From: Parvularcula sp038749595
GTDB lineage: Bacteria > Pseudomonadota > Alphaproteobacteria > Caulobacterales > Parvularculaceae
Direction of reading: 5' to 3'
Length of the DNA: 64,000 nucleotides
Assembly: GCA_038749595.1 (NCBI GenBank)
Contig: JBCDHW010000003.1
Span: 1 to 64,000 of the forward strand
Position 1 is the stretch's first letter. Each line of letters starts with the position of its first letter. The notes under the pieces were generated by a model that searched no databases, had not been told where the DNA came from, and saw only the letters and a program-made list of their open reading frames with translations. The position numbers were made by a program, and so were the translations under genes. Of this stretch, positions 32,980-42,167 are shown in pieces.

Positions 32980-35361
32980 TTAAAGCTCGCTCAACGCCCT
33001 GTTGATGATTTCGTCGCTCACCAGATCGGTCTTACCCGGTGCGGTAAGCGCACGGTTAAAGGCTTCGCGTGCGTCGTCGATATCGCCCACCGCTGCAGAA
33101 ATCACGCCACGGTGATAAAGGATCTCCGCGTTGGGGGTATCGGCGCGCGCCGCGATGTCGCTGTACCGCTTGGCGCTGACGAGGTCGCCGTTGCGATAGA
33201 ACGCCCAGGCTAGCGTGTCCGCAAAGAACGGCTGCTGCGTGCCTTCGAACCGTCGGGCGATTTCCAGCGCTTCAGCTTCATCCTCGCCGAGGTCGAGCAT
33301 CAACGCTGCCAAGTTGTTGGCCGAGAGGTCGTTCAGAAGATTATCGTCCGCGAGGCTCTGCAAAATGTCTTTCGCTTCGCGGCGCTGTTGGCGCTGGAGG
33401 TACTCGTTGGCGAGCAAGATCCGCAGGTTCCCGGTGATCTCGGCATTCTCAATGCCGTCACGCAGCGCCTGTTCCGCGCCCGCGCGGTTCCCGCGGGCAA
33501 GGCGTGTGTTGTAGAGCGAGAGGTAGAGCCCCTGGCTGCCTGGGAAGGCTTCGATGCCTTGGCCAACAACCTCTTCGGCCCGCTGCAGGTTGCCCTGACC
33601 AAGTTCAAATTGGTTGAGCAGCGCGAACGACTCGGGGCGTTCGCCGCGTTCCACGGCTTCGCTCAGGAACGTCCGCAGTTCATCGACGCGTTGCATCTGA
33701 CCGAGGGCTTGCGCCTTGATCTGAACGCTCGACAGCTCAAGCTGGCCGGCAGGGCTCATCGCGTCGATCGATGCGATCGCATCTTCAGGTGCAGACTGTT
33801 GCAGCTGCGCTGTTGCGAGGATGCGGCGCGCCACTTCGTCGGACGGATCGAGCCGCAGAAGGCTCCGTGCCACCACTTCCGCCTCGGATGCACGGTCCTG
33901 AGCCAGGAGAACAGCCGCGCTCTCACGCTGGATTTGTGGCGTCGCTTCAGTGGTTTGTGCGAACTGCAGTGTCAGGTCCGCGGCCGCGTCGGGCTGCCCG
34001 TTCCGCGCGAGCATACCGCGCAGAGATTGGAAGAGGGACGTCGACAGACCCCCTTGCTCAACAGCTTGGCGGAGTTGCGAGATACCAAAGTCCGGCCGCC
34101 CGTCCGCTTCGTAGGCCAGGCCCAAGAGGATCTGCGCGCTCTCTTTATTCCGCTCCTGGGCCAACGCACTGCGCAGCGTTTCAATCGCGATTTGCGGCTG
34201 GTCAGTCGCCAGCTGCACTTTGCCTTTGAGGGTCAGCGCGTTGGGCTCGGAATCGTCTTCGCTCAGAACCTGTTCAGCGTAAACGAGGGCACCGTCGTAA
34301 TCGCTCTCGGCAAAGACACGTTCACCAAGCTGCACCTTCGCCTGGTGGCGAACCGTGGCTTCCTCGCTGGCTTCGAGTTTCTTCAGCTCACTGATGCATC
34401 GTTCGTCTTCACCGACTTCGCAGAAATAAGAGGGGAGGGCGAACAACAGGGTTTCATCGTCGGGGTACTGCTCAATAATTTCGATGAGCGCTTTCTCGCC
34501 GGCCTCGGCCCCTTCTTGGTTCCGGATGATGCCAACGTACCGGCCAACCGCCGTCGCCTTTTCTTCCAGCGTCGGGAGTGCTTCGCGAAGAAGGGAACGG
34601 GCACGGTCAAAGTCACGGCGTGCGAGCAGAAGGAATTCCGCATACCGCTCTTTGTAGAAACCGTTGTCCGGGTTCACATTGACCAAGCGCTGAAGCGTGT
34701 CGTCCATGCCGTCAACGTCTTGACGACGTTGGGAAAGAAGCAGCCGCACCACCAGTAGCGCTTCGTTGTCTGGATCAGTCGCGAGGCCTTCCTCAATCAG
34801 CGTCGTCGCGCTGGCATAGTCTTCGTCGCGCACGTATCGCGCGGCCAGGAGGTTCCGGACCTCGGAGTTGTTCGGGTCTTGAGCCAGGCCAACTTCCAGC
34901 GTCTCGCTCGCGCCATCGAGATCGTTCAGCAGCACCTGGGCGGCGCCCTTTACGGTGATTGCTTCGAGGTTGGTCGGCTCTCTTTCGAGCACTCGGCTTG
35001 CGCGGTTGAGCGCCCGTTCGGGCCGACCCGCGAGAAGGTTGAGCCGCGCACTTTTCGCGAGCGCCACCATGTTGTCGGGCTCAACGTTGGCCAGCCGCTG
35101 CAGAAGACGCATCTGATCACCAAAGCGCTCTTCAAGCTCGGCAACCTCCGCAGCGCCGCGCAGGGCATCGGCGTTGTTCGGATCATTCTCGAGCGCGTTC
35201 TGGAACTGAATCCGTGCACGATCGAGTTCACCTTCCGCGAGGTATTCCTGCGCGTTGGTCGTGAACTTGGTGGCTTTCTCTTCGCCGCTTTCGCAAGCAA
35301 CCAAAGCCACTGCCAGCGCGGATGCTCCGAGCAGCTTCCAAGATTTCGTCATCGTTCTCAT
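32980..35361 (-). CDS. Large TPR-repeat lipoprotein (PrsT-like)
   Basis: 793 aa. A lipoprotein signal ends at ALVAC (Cys23). Nearly all of the mature protein is tetratricopeptide-type repeats, for example AQEYLAEGELDRARIQFQNALENDPNNADAL and repeated A-x-x-L-L-A-x-x-Y patterns to the end. The build resembles the PEP-CTERM system TPR lipoprotein PrsT. It probably sits in the outer membrane or periplasm as an assembly scaffold. There are two candidate ATGs, 35361 and 35352; I keep the first. It lies 63 nt upstream of the ATPase gene, suggesting one operon. Confidence 0.82.
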   Translation of the reverse strand: MRTMTKSWKLLGASALAVALVACESGEEKATKFTTNAQEYLAEGELDRARIQFQNALENDPNNADALRGAAEVAELEERFGDQMRLLQRLANVEPDNMVALAKSARLNLLAGRPERALNRASRVLEREPTNLEAITVKGAAQVLLNDLDGASETLEVGLAQDPNNSEVRNLLAARYVRDEDYASATTLIEEGLATDPDNEALLVVRLLLSQRRQDVDGMDDTLQRLVNVNPDNGFYKERYAEFLLLARRDFDRARSLLREALPTLEEKATAVGRYVGIIRNQEGAEAGEKALIEIIEQYPDDETLLFALPSYFCEVGEDERCISELKKLEASEEATVRHQAKVQLGERVFAESDYDGALVYAEQVLSEDDSEPNALTLKGKVQLATDQPQIAIETLRSALAQERNKESAQILLGLAYEADGRPDFGISQLRQAVEQGGLSTSLFQSLRGMLARNGQPDAAADLTLQFAQTTEATPQIQRESAAVLLAQDRASEAEVVARSLLRLDPSDEVARRILATAQLQQSAPEDAIASIDAMSPAGQLELSSVQIKAQALGQMQRVDELRTFLSEAVERGERPESFALLNQFELGQGNLQRAEEVVGQGIEAFPGSQGLYLSLYNTRLARGNRAGAEQALRDGIENAEITGNLRILLANEYLQRQQRREAKDILQSLADDNLLNDLSANNLAALMLDLGEDEAEALEIARRFEGTQQPFFADTLAWAFYRNGDLVSAKRYSDIAARADTPNAEILYHRGVISAAVGDIDDAREAFNRALTAPGKTDLVSDEIINRALSEL

Positions 35362-35448
35362 TCGCCTCTACTGTCCGCCCCCCGGGGCAGTTCCCATCGT
35401 AAACGGTTCATGCCGACCTCGGCTTAAAATGCAAAAAGTTTGTTGCGA

Positions 35449-35715
35449 TCAACTGAAGTCATAGGTGCGACCATCTTTTTCCCAGTCACCGTAGCGCGTT
35501 GGTTCCGCTTTTCGGTTACCGCCATCGATTTCTTTCGGCACATTCGCGCGGGCATCGATTTCTGCACGCCGGGCCCGTGCCTCGCGGAGAGCTTGGATTG
35601 CAGTCTCCGACAGCGGCTGGCCATTAACCACAAGAGGGATGCCGTCCTCCGTCATCGGGACAGGCTCATCGGCCTCAAGGTCGGTAGCCTCGTCGTTGGT
35701 CTCGGCTTCACTCAA
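35449..35715 (-). CDS. DUF1674 protein, succinate dehydrogenase assembly factor 4-like
   Basis: 88 aa. An acidic, disordered N-terminus leads to the conserved C-terminal signature KEIDGGNRKAEPTRYGDWEKDGRTYDF of DUF1674/SDHAF4. Eukaryotic SDHAF4 binds flavinylated SdhA and helps assemble complex II. The bacterial members are presumed to do the same. It stands alone, divergent from htpX and about 90 nt upstream of the TPR lipoprotein on the same strand. Confidence 0.88.
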   Translation of the reverse strand: MSEAETNDEATDLEADEPVPMTEDGIPLVVNGQPLSETAIQALREARARRAEIDARANVPKEIDGGNRKAEPTRYGDWEKDGRTYDFS

Positions 35716-35819
35716 CGGGTCGCACCCCCTTTTTCGCTCAGTGTTGCGTCGCCATGTCTACTCTCGCAAACGTTAGACACAAGAGGGCTCACAACACACG
35801 TTTAGAGCGAAAAGAGCAA

Positions 35820-36755
35820 ATGAACGCGACACTTCGAACCTTCATTTTGATGGCGGCGATGACCGCCTTGTTTGGTATGGTCGGCGGCCTTATTGGAGGC
35901 CGAGGAGGTATGCTGCTTGCGCTTGGTTTCGCTGGCGTATCGAATTTGATAGCCTTCTGGAACGCCGACAAAATCGTCCTGCGCATGTACAACGCCCGGG
36001 AGATTTCCCTGTCGGAAAGCAATCCGCGCCTGCGCCGATTTGCGGAGGGCGTCGCTGGGTTAGCGAGCCGGGCGGAGATGCCCGCGCCCCGGGTTTACGT
36101 CATTGACCAGGCCCAGCCGAACGCGTTCGCGACAGGCCGAAACCCGGAAAATGCGGCCGTTGCTGCCACGACCGGTCTTCTCGACACCCTGACTGAAGAA
36201 GAAGTCATGGGCGTCATGGCCCACGAGCTGGCGCATGTGCAGAACCGCGATACGCTGACCATGACGATGACCGCAACCCTCGCCGGCGCCATCTCGGCGC
36301 TGGCGCAGTTTGCGTTTTTCTTTGGCGGTGCTCGCCGCGAAGGGAGCAATCCGTTTGCCCTGATCATTGTCATGCTCATCGCGCCGCTCGCCGCCAGCTT
36401 GGTGCAGATGGCGATCAGCCGAACCCGCGAATTCGAGGCGGACAAACGCGGTGCCGAGATCTGCGGTCGCCCCGATTGGCTCGCCTCCGCACTCGCGAAA
36501 ATCAGCGGCGGGATCGCGCGCCACGCTATGCCGCCGGCTGAGCGCGTGCCTGCATCAGGTCAGATGATGATCGCCAACCCGCTTTCCGGCCGGTCAATGG
36601 CGGGCTTGTTCGCAACGCACCCTCCCATGGACGAACGGATCCGCCGGCTTGAGGCAATGACGCCGGGTGGTGGATACCGACGCGATGATCGCCCCAGCGA
36701 CAACGCGCCTTGGGGTTCTAGGCCAAAGCCGACCCGCTCAGGACCTTGGGGTTAG
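35820..36755 (+). CDS. htpX: Zinc metalloprotease HtpX
   Basis: 311 aa from ATG 35820. Two membrane helices lie near residues 8-45. The M48 zinc motif MAHELAHVQNRDT is near 130, the second pair of helices near 150-205, and the downstream Glu ligand is in REFEADKRGAE. HtpX is an inner-membrane protease that degrades misfolded membrane proteins. The chosen start gives the standard family N-terminus MNATLRTFILMAAMT; an upstream ATG at 35754 would add a charged, non-conserved leader. The tail is Pro/Arg-rich. Confidence 0.95.
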   Translation: MNATLRTFILMAAMTALFGMVGGLIGGRGGMLLALGFAGVSNLIAFWNADKIVLRMYNAREISLSESNPRLRRFAEGVAGLASRAEMPAPRVYVIDQAQPNAFATGRNPENAAVAATTGLLDTLTEEEVMGVMAHELAHVQNRDTLTMTMTATLAGAISALAQFAFFFGGARREGSNPFALIIVMLIAPLAASLVQMAISRTREFEADKRGAEICGRPDWLASALAKISGGIARHAMPPAERVPASGQMMIANPLSGRSMAGLFATHPPMDERIRRLEAMTPGGGYRRDDRPSDNAPWGSRPKPTRSGPWG

Positions 36756-36768
36756 TTAGCTTCCGCAA

Positions 36769-37209
36769 TCAGGTGTTTGCTTCCGGCTGGTCAGCATCCT
36801 GTGTTGGCGCTGGCGCAGCGTCGGCTTCGGGCGCCGTTTCGGCCTGCGCATCGGCAGGGTGCTCCGACGCCGGTGCAGCCGGACTGTGGCCGCCGAGGTT
36901 CAGACCTGAACTCATCACGTCACCCTGGGGCGTGCCGCTTTGAAGGCTTTCGTTGATCGACTGAACCGCCAAGACCAGCTCGGCAGCAAGCCGCAGCAGC
37001 AAAAGCTTCACGAAAAACATCAAGGGGATGATGACCAGGACACGCCACATGTTCGACCAGAACGTCTCCGTCATGGCACCGAACGACGTGGTCATCTCGT
37101 AAAGCGTCGTGACCACGAGAAGAAAAACCAGGACGTAATAGACCAAGCGCACCAGGCCCCGGCCCATATGCTCTTGGAAACTCAGAAAACGGCTGACCAA
37201 GTCTGACAT
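36769..37209 (-). CDS. DUF4282-like membrane protein
   Basis: 146 aa from ATG 37209 (ATG 37233 is an alternative). A pair of membrane helices spans about 20-80: LVRLVYYVLVFLLVVTTLYEM and MWRVLVIIPLMFFVKLLLLRLAAELVLAVQSINESL. This is the two-helix layout of DUF4282 proteins. The C-terminal half is disordered and Ala/Pro/Asp-rich. Function unknown. It lies downstream of polA on the same strand and converges with htpX, 13 nt apart. Confidence 0.75.
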   Translation of the reverse strand: MSDLVSRFLSFQEHMGRGLVRLVYYVLVFLLVVTTLYEMTTSFGAMTETFWSNMWRVLVIIPLMFFVKLLLLRLAAELVLAVQSINESLQSGTPQGDVMSSGLNLGGHSPAAPASEHPADAQAETAPEADAAPAPTQDADQPEANT

Positions 37210-37285
37210 TGCGGCGGCAACCTCCGTGACCATTCGGCGCTAGACCCTCTCGCGGCGCTTTGAAATGGGCGCGACGCCGGGCGGC

Positions 37286-40087
37286 CTAGTGCGCTTCCTC
37301 CCAATTGCCTGCCGCGTTCGCCTCGACTTCGAGGGGTACGGACAGACTGGCAACTGGCTCGTGGGCAGCCTCCATTACCCGTTTGACGACGGCGCAGGTT
37401 TCGTCCGCCTCCGCTTTTGGGCATTCCAGCACCAGTTCGTCATGCACTTGCAGCAGCATCCGCGCGGAGAGCCCCGCCTCACGAAGTGCAGGGGGCACAC
37501 GGACCATCGCCCGCTTGACGACGTCGGCCGCTGTTCCCTGGATCGGTGCATTGATGGCCTGGCGCTCTGCGAAGCTGCGAATGTTCGGCTGCTTGGCCCG
37601 GATGTTGGTGATGTGCGAGCGGCGCCCGAACACGGTTTCGGTGAAGCCGTCCTCTCGCGCTTGGGCCACCGTATCATCCATATACCGACGAATTCCGGGA
37701 AACTTCGCGAAGTAACTGTCGATATAGTCCTTCGCCCGGCCCCGCTCGATCCCCAGCCGCGCCGATAGACCGAACGCGGAGATTCCATAGATGATGCCAA
37801 AATTGATCGTCTTGGCCGAGCGCCGGAGGTCGCTGGACACCTCATCAAGCGGTACACCGAACACTTCTGATGCCGTCAGCGCGTGCACGTCGATACCGTC
37901 CTGGAACGCGCGTCTAAGCTCCGGCACATCGCCGATATGCGCCAGCAAGCGCAGCTCAATCTGGCTATAGTCGGCCGAGACAATGACGTTGCCTTTTTCC
38001 GGGATGAACGCGCGGCGGATCTTGCGACCCTCCTCCGTCCGTATCGGGATGTTCTGCAGGTTCGGATCGTTGGACGACAAGCGCCCCGTTGTCGTCGTGG
38101 CAAGAGAGAAACTCGTATGCACACGGCCCGTCTCAGGGTGAATGGCTTGGCCAAGTGCATCTGTATACGTGCTTTTCAGCTTTGAAACCTGCCGCCAGCC
38201 AAGGATCGCCTTGGGCACGGGGTGCCCCTCGGCAGCGAGCTCATCGAGGATCTCGGCGCCGGTCGCCCAGGCGCCTGTCTTGGTCTTCTTCCCGCCGGGC
38301 AAGCCAAGCTTACCGAATAAGATCTCACCGATTTGCTTGGGCGAGCCGAGGTTGAAGCTTTCGCCTGCTGCCTCAATCGCTTCGTCTTCAAACGCGGCCA
38401 TCTTCTGCGCGAATTCGGACGAAAGCCGCGCGAGCTCCGCCTGGTCGACCTTGATCCCTTCTTGCTCCATCTTCGCGATAACCGGGACGAGGGGCCGTTC
38501 GATCCTCTCGTAAACCGTCAGCATACTGTCGCCAATCAGCTTGCCCTTCAGGGTCTGGGCAAGGCGCAGGGTGATATCGGCATCTTCCGCCGCGTACTTG
38601 GTCGCATCGTCGATGGGGATTTGGTCGAAGGTCTTTTGTTTCTTCCCTTTGCCCACAACATCCGTATAGGGAATGCATGTGTGGCCGAGGTGACGTTCGG
38701 ACAGGTCATCCATACCGTGCCCGCCCTCGCCGCACTCCAGCACGTAGGACATCAGCATCGTGTCATCGACGGGCGACAGCGTTGCTCCGTACCGGGAGAG
38801 AACGACGAGGTCATACTTCAGGTTCTGCCCGATTTTCATCACAGATGGGTCGTTAAACACCGGCTCTAGCGCCTCGAGGACCTCTGCAGTATCGAGCTGC
38901 TGGCGGTCGTCGGCTTGCTCAAGGTCCAGGCCATCGCCGCCGTGGAGGAGGGGGATATAGACCGCCTCGCCCGGCGCGGGCGCGAGGCAAATGCCAACGA
39001 GGCGCGCCCGCATCGCATTGAGGCTGTCGGTTTCCGTGTCGACCGCAAGCTGCCCAGTCGTCCGTGCACGCTCGATCACAGCGTGCAGCTCATCCATCGA
39101 GAAGATGGCTTTGTACTTGGACGGATCAATCGCCGCATTCACCGCAGCTTTGGGCGATGCTGCGGGTTCAGCCATGCCGCCATCCTCACGGATCCGGCGG
39201 GTGAGGGTGGTGAACTCCATCTCTTCAAGGAACGTGATCAGCGTTTGGTGATCAAATGGCGCAAGGCCAAAGCTCTCCGGTTCATCAATGCCGGTCACGT
39301 CGGTCTTCAGCGTGACGAGTTCTTTCGACAGGCGCGCGTCATCGGCGTGATCGGTGAGAACTTGCTTGCGCTTCTTTTGCTTGATTTCATCCGTACGCGA
39401 AAGAAGTTCTTCAAGCGTTCCGAACTCTTCAAGCAATTGCGCCGCGGTCTTCGGCCCGATGCTCGGCACACCCGGAACATTGTCCGTGCTGTCGCCCATC
39501 AGCGCCTGCAGGTCGATCATCTTCTCAGGGCCAACACCGAATTTTTCGATCACCCCGTCGGCATCGATCACTTTGTTCTTCATCGGGTCGAACATCACGA
39601 CTTTGTCGGTGACCAGTTGGGTGAGGTCTTTGTCGGAGGAGACGATGACCACCTCGGCGCCCTTGGCTTCCGCTTGGCGCGCGTAGGTGGCGATGAGGTC
39701 GTCGGCCTCAAACCCTTCTTCCTCAATACACGGAAGACTAAAAGCACGCGTCGCGTCGCGTATGATCGAGAATTGCGGGCGTAGGTCTTCGGGCGGTTCG
39801 TCGCGGTTAGCCTTATAGTCCGGGTAGAGATCATTCCGGAATGAGTAGCTTGAGTGATCGAAGATCACTGCGAAGTGCGTCGGGGTGCCGATATGCTCAA
39901 CCGCGTCGTTCGACGCATCGGACAGCAGCTTCCACAGCATGTTGCAGAACCCAGAGACCGCGCCAATCGGCAGGCCATCGGACTTGCGGGTGAGAGGCGG
40001 CAGCGCATGGAAGGCGCGGAAGATGTAGGCGGAGCCGTCCACCAGGTAGAGGCGGCTATTGTCGTCGAGGGGCTTGGTCTCGGGCAT
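37286..40087 (-). CDS. polA: DNA polymerase I
   Basis: 933 aa with all three parts. Residues about 1-300 are the 5'-3' exonuclease (LYLVDGSAYIFRAFHAL, SSDKDLTQLV, GDSTDNVPGVPSIGPKTA). About 325-520 are the 3'-5' exonuclease (VDTETDSLNAMRA, DVVGKGK... region). About 550-933 are the polymerase (SNDPNLQNIPIRT, VSADYSQIELRLLAH, KTINFGIIYGISAFGL, QVHDELVLECP). The proofreading Asp residues appear intact. It fills gaps and replaces Okazaki primers. The start is ATG 40087. Confidence 0.98.
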   Translation of the reverse strand: MPETKPLDDNSRLYLVDGSAYIFRAFHALPPLTRKSDGLPIGAVSGFCNMLWKLLSDASNDAVEHIGTPTHFAVIFDHSSYSFRNDLYPDYKANRDEPPEDLRPQFSIIRDATRAFSLPCIEEEGFEADDLIATYARQAEAKGAEVVIVSSDKDLTQLVTDKVVMFDPMKNKVIDADGVIEKFGVGPEKMIDLQALMGDSTDNVPGVPSIGPKTAAQLLEEFGTLEELLSRTDEIKQKKRKQVLTDHADDARLSKELVTLKTDVTGIDEPESFGLAPFDHQTLITFLEEMEFTTLTRRIREDGGMAEPAASPKAAVNAAIDPSKYKAIFSMDELHAVIERARTTGQLAVDTETDSLNAMRARLVGICLAPAPGEAVYIPLLHGGDGLDLEQADDRQQLDTAEVLEALEPVFNDPSVMKIGQNLKYDLVVLSRYGATLSPVDDTMLMSYVLECGEGGHGMDDLSERHLGHTCIPYTDVVGKGKKQKTFDQIPIDDATKYAAEDADITLRLAQTLKGKLIGDSMLTVYERIERPLVPVIAKMEQEGIKVDQAELARLSSEFAQKMAAFEDEAIEAAGESFNLGSPKQIGEILFGKLGLPGGKKTKTGAWATGAEILDELAAEGHPVPKAILGWRQVSKLKSTYTDALGQAIHPETGRVHTSFSLATTTTGRLSSNDPNLQNIPIRTEEGRKIRRAFIPEKGNVIVSADYSQIELRLLAHIGDVPELRRAFQDGIDVHALTASEVFGVPLDEVSSDLRRSAKTINFGIIYGISAFGLSARLGIERGRAKDYIDSYFAKFPGIRRYMDDTVAQAREDGFTETVFGRRSHITNIRAKQPNIRSFAERQAINAPIQGTAADVVKRAMVRVPPALREAGLSARMLLQVHDELVLECPKAEADETCAVVKRVMEAAHEPVASLSVPLEVEANAAGNWEEAH

Positions 40088-40145
40088 GGCCCCGCTTTAC
40101 CGAGCCTCGCCAATGAAGCAAAAGATTTCGGCTGTGGATGGGGGC

Positions 40146-41462
40146 CTAAGCGACGCTGCTCTCGCTGCCGCCCACGACCTTCAGGCCATGCCCGCGAAGG
40201 AACGCGCGCTCTTCGCCGGGGTAAAAGCGCTCGCGGATAAACGTCGCGAGCTTGGGCTGGATCTCTTTCCGCCACTTCGAGCCGTTGAAAACGCCGTAGT
40301 GCCCTGCACCCTTTTGGATGTAGTCCAATTGATCCTTGTCCGGAATGCCCGTGCACAGATCATGGGCCGCTTGGGTCTGGCCAATGCCCGAAATGTCGTC
40401 GAGCTCACCCTCCACTGTCATCAGGCCAATGTCGCTGATCACGGAGGGGTCCACGACCCGCCCATGATGGGTAAGAAGCCCGCGCGGCAGCAGATATTCT
40501 TGGAAGACATCGTGGATCGTCTGCAGGTAGAACTCTGCCGTCATGTCGCAAACGGCGAGATACTCGTCATAGAAGACCTCGTGCTTCTTGGCGCTAAGAT
40601 CGTCCCCCTGCAGAATGTTCGCATAGTAATCAAACGACGCGTTGACGTGCCGCTCGATGTTCATCGACATGAAGCTGTAGAGCTGAATGAACCCCGGATA
40701 GACCCGCCGCGTGAACCCGGCATAGGGCGCGGGCACGGTCTGGATCATGTTTTCCTCAAACCATTCAAAGGCTTTTTGCTCAGCCAGAAGGTTTGTCACC
40801 GTCGGTGATTTCCGCGCGTCGATCGGGGAACCCATGAAGGTCATCGTGCGCGGGCGGGCCGGATCGTCTTCGGCTGCCATCACGGAGCAGGCGGCCAGTA
40901 GCGGCGGGCCTGGCTGGCAGACGGCCATCGCGTGGGCGCCGGGACCGATGATGCGCAAAAACTCGATCAGATAGTCAATGTACGTATTAAGGTCGAAGCG
41001 CCCGAACAGGGTCGGCACATCCCGCGCATCGATCCAATCGGTAATAAACACTTCGTGACCGGGGAGCATCGCCTCGACAGTGCCGCGCAGAAGCGTCGCG
41101 TAGTGCCCCGACATCGGCGCGACGATCAGCACCCGCGGCTGCGGCTCGTATCCAGCAATCTGCGCAAGAGCAGCCGGATCACGGCGGAAGCGGATCAGAC
41201 GACCAAACGGTTTCTCCAGCACAGTCTCAACTGTGACCGGAACCTCCACCCCATCGATGGTCGTGGTATCGAGCCGCCAGTCAGGCTTGGCGTACCGGCG
41301 GGTGGCCATCTCAAAAACGTTGTGACCGGCGACGAACGCGCGACTGGCCCAGGTGTCTCGAAATACGTTCGCCGGGTTATCGACGAGGCTCGCAGAGGCC
41401 CGGACCGCTTGCCTGACCGGCGCCATCATTTGATGCGCCGCCTCGTAGGCTGAATAGATCAT
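40146..41462 (-). CDS. phaZ: Intracellular polyhydroxyalkanoate depolymerase (PhaZ type)
   Basis: 438 aa from ATG 41462. The start IYSAYEAAHQMMAPVR and the segments YEPQPRVLIVAPMSGHYATLLRGTV, FITDWIDARDVP and SGIGQTQAAHDLCTGIPDKD match the PhaZ1 family of intracellular PHB depolymerases. The lipase-box position reads VCQPGPP, giving the catalytic Cys seen in this group. A late His lies in GAGHYGVFNG. It mobilises stored PHB. No PHA synthase is in the window. It lies between senC and polA on the same strand. Confidence 0.93.
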   Translation of the reverse strand: MIYSAYEAAHQMMAPVRQAVRASASLVDNPANVFRDTWASRAFVAGHNVFEMATRRYAKPDWRLDTTTIDGVEVPVTVETVLEKPFGRLIRFRRDPAALAQIAGYEPQPRVLIVAPMSGHYATLLRGTVEAMLPGHEVFITDWIDARDVPTLFGRFDLNTYIDYLIEFLRIIGPGAHAMAVCQPGPPLLAACSVMAAEDDPARPRTMTFMGSPIDARKSPTVTNLLAEQKAFEWFEENMIQTVPAPYAGFTRRVYPGFIQLYSFMSMNIERHVNASFDYYANILQGDDLSAKKHEVFYDEYLAVCDMTAEFYLQTIHDVFQEYLLPRGLLTHHGRVVDPSVISDIGLMTVEGELDDISGIGQTQAAHDLCTGIPDKDQLDYIQKGAGHYGVFNGSKWRKEIQPKLATFIRERFYPGEERAFLRGHGLKVVGGSESSVA

Positions 41463-41548
41463 CGCCGCGCTCCTCTGCCCAAGCGTGCTGCGATGCAACA
41501 CCAGATCGGAGCTCAGCGCAACTCACGGATGAAATGTGCTGAATTTTC

Positions 41549-42127
41549 CTAAAGCCAAATCTTAATGCGTTCGGCCAAGGTCTCGGGATCTGTGGTGTCT
41601 CGGAAAGCGCGGACGGGCGTGCCCTGCTTGTCCGTCAAAAAGAACATCGACTGGTGATCGACGGTATATCCCGCTGCGCTGTCGCCCAGATCCACCTTCT
41701 GGGCGAAGACCCGCATCTTATCCTGCGCGGCTTGCGTTGCTTCCGGCGAGCCTGTGAGACCGAGGATGCGCGGCTCAAAGGCGAGGTGGTCGGCCAGTCG
41801 CTCCGGCGTATCGCGTTCCGGATCGACGGAGATGAACAGCGGCTGCAGATCGTCTGCCCTCGGGCCCAGTTCTTCCAACGTGGCAGCCAGGATGCTGAGC
41901 GACGCTGGGCACACGTCTGGGCAGCTTGTAAACCCATAGTAGATCAGCATTGGTTTGCCAGCGAAACGTTCATCAGTCGCCGCCTCACCGTACATATCGA
42001 TTAGCTCAAAGTCAGCTTCGAAGAAGTCGTTGAGTTCGATCTCCCCGGGGGCGGGGCTGTCGCTTGAGCAGCTGGCCAGGAACAGAAGTGCGACACAGGT
42101 GAGCGGGAGCGGAATGGTCTTCAACAT
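41549..42127 (-). CDS. senC: SCO1/SenC family copper chaperone lipoprotein
   Basis: 192 aa. The lipobox is FLASC (Cys20). The thioredoxin-like fold has the copper motif FTSCPDVCP with Cys69 and Cys73, and the later metal His in VDHQSMFFL. SenC/PrrC delivers copper to cytochrome oxidase. In Rhodobacter it sits between regB and regA. Here it is divergent from regBA with about 40 nt between starts, so the functional link is kept but the operon is rearranged. Confidence 0.94.
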   Translation of the reverse strand: MLKTIPLPLTCVALLFLASCSSDSPAPGEIELNDFFEADFELIDMYGEAATDERFAGKPMLIYYGFTSCPDVCPASLSILAATLEELGPRADDLQPLFISVDPERDTPERLADHLAFEPRILGLTGSPEATQAAQDKMRVFAQKVDLGDSAAGYTVDHQSMFFLTDKQGTPVRAFRDTTDPETLAERIKIWL

Positions 42128-42167
42128 GCGCTATGTATAGGACACGGCGGTAGGCAAGGTGAGTCCC

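Noticed and set aside
33388..34758. 456-codon plus-strand frame opposite the TPR lipoprotein
   Set aside because: It is the antisense of regular TPR codons, with no domain of its own.
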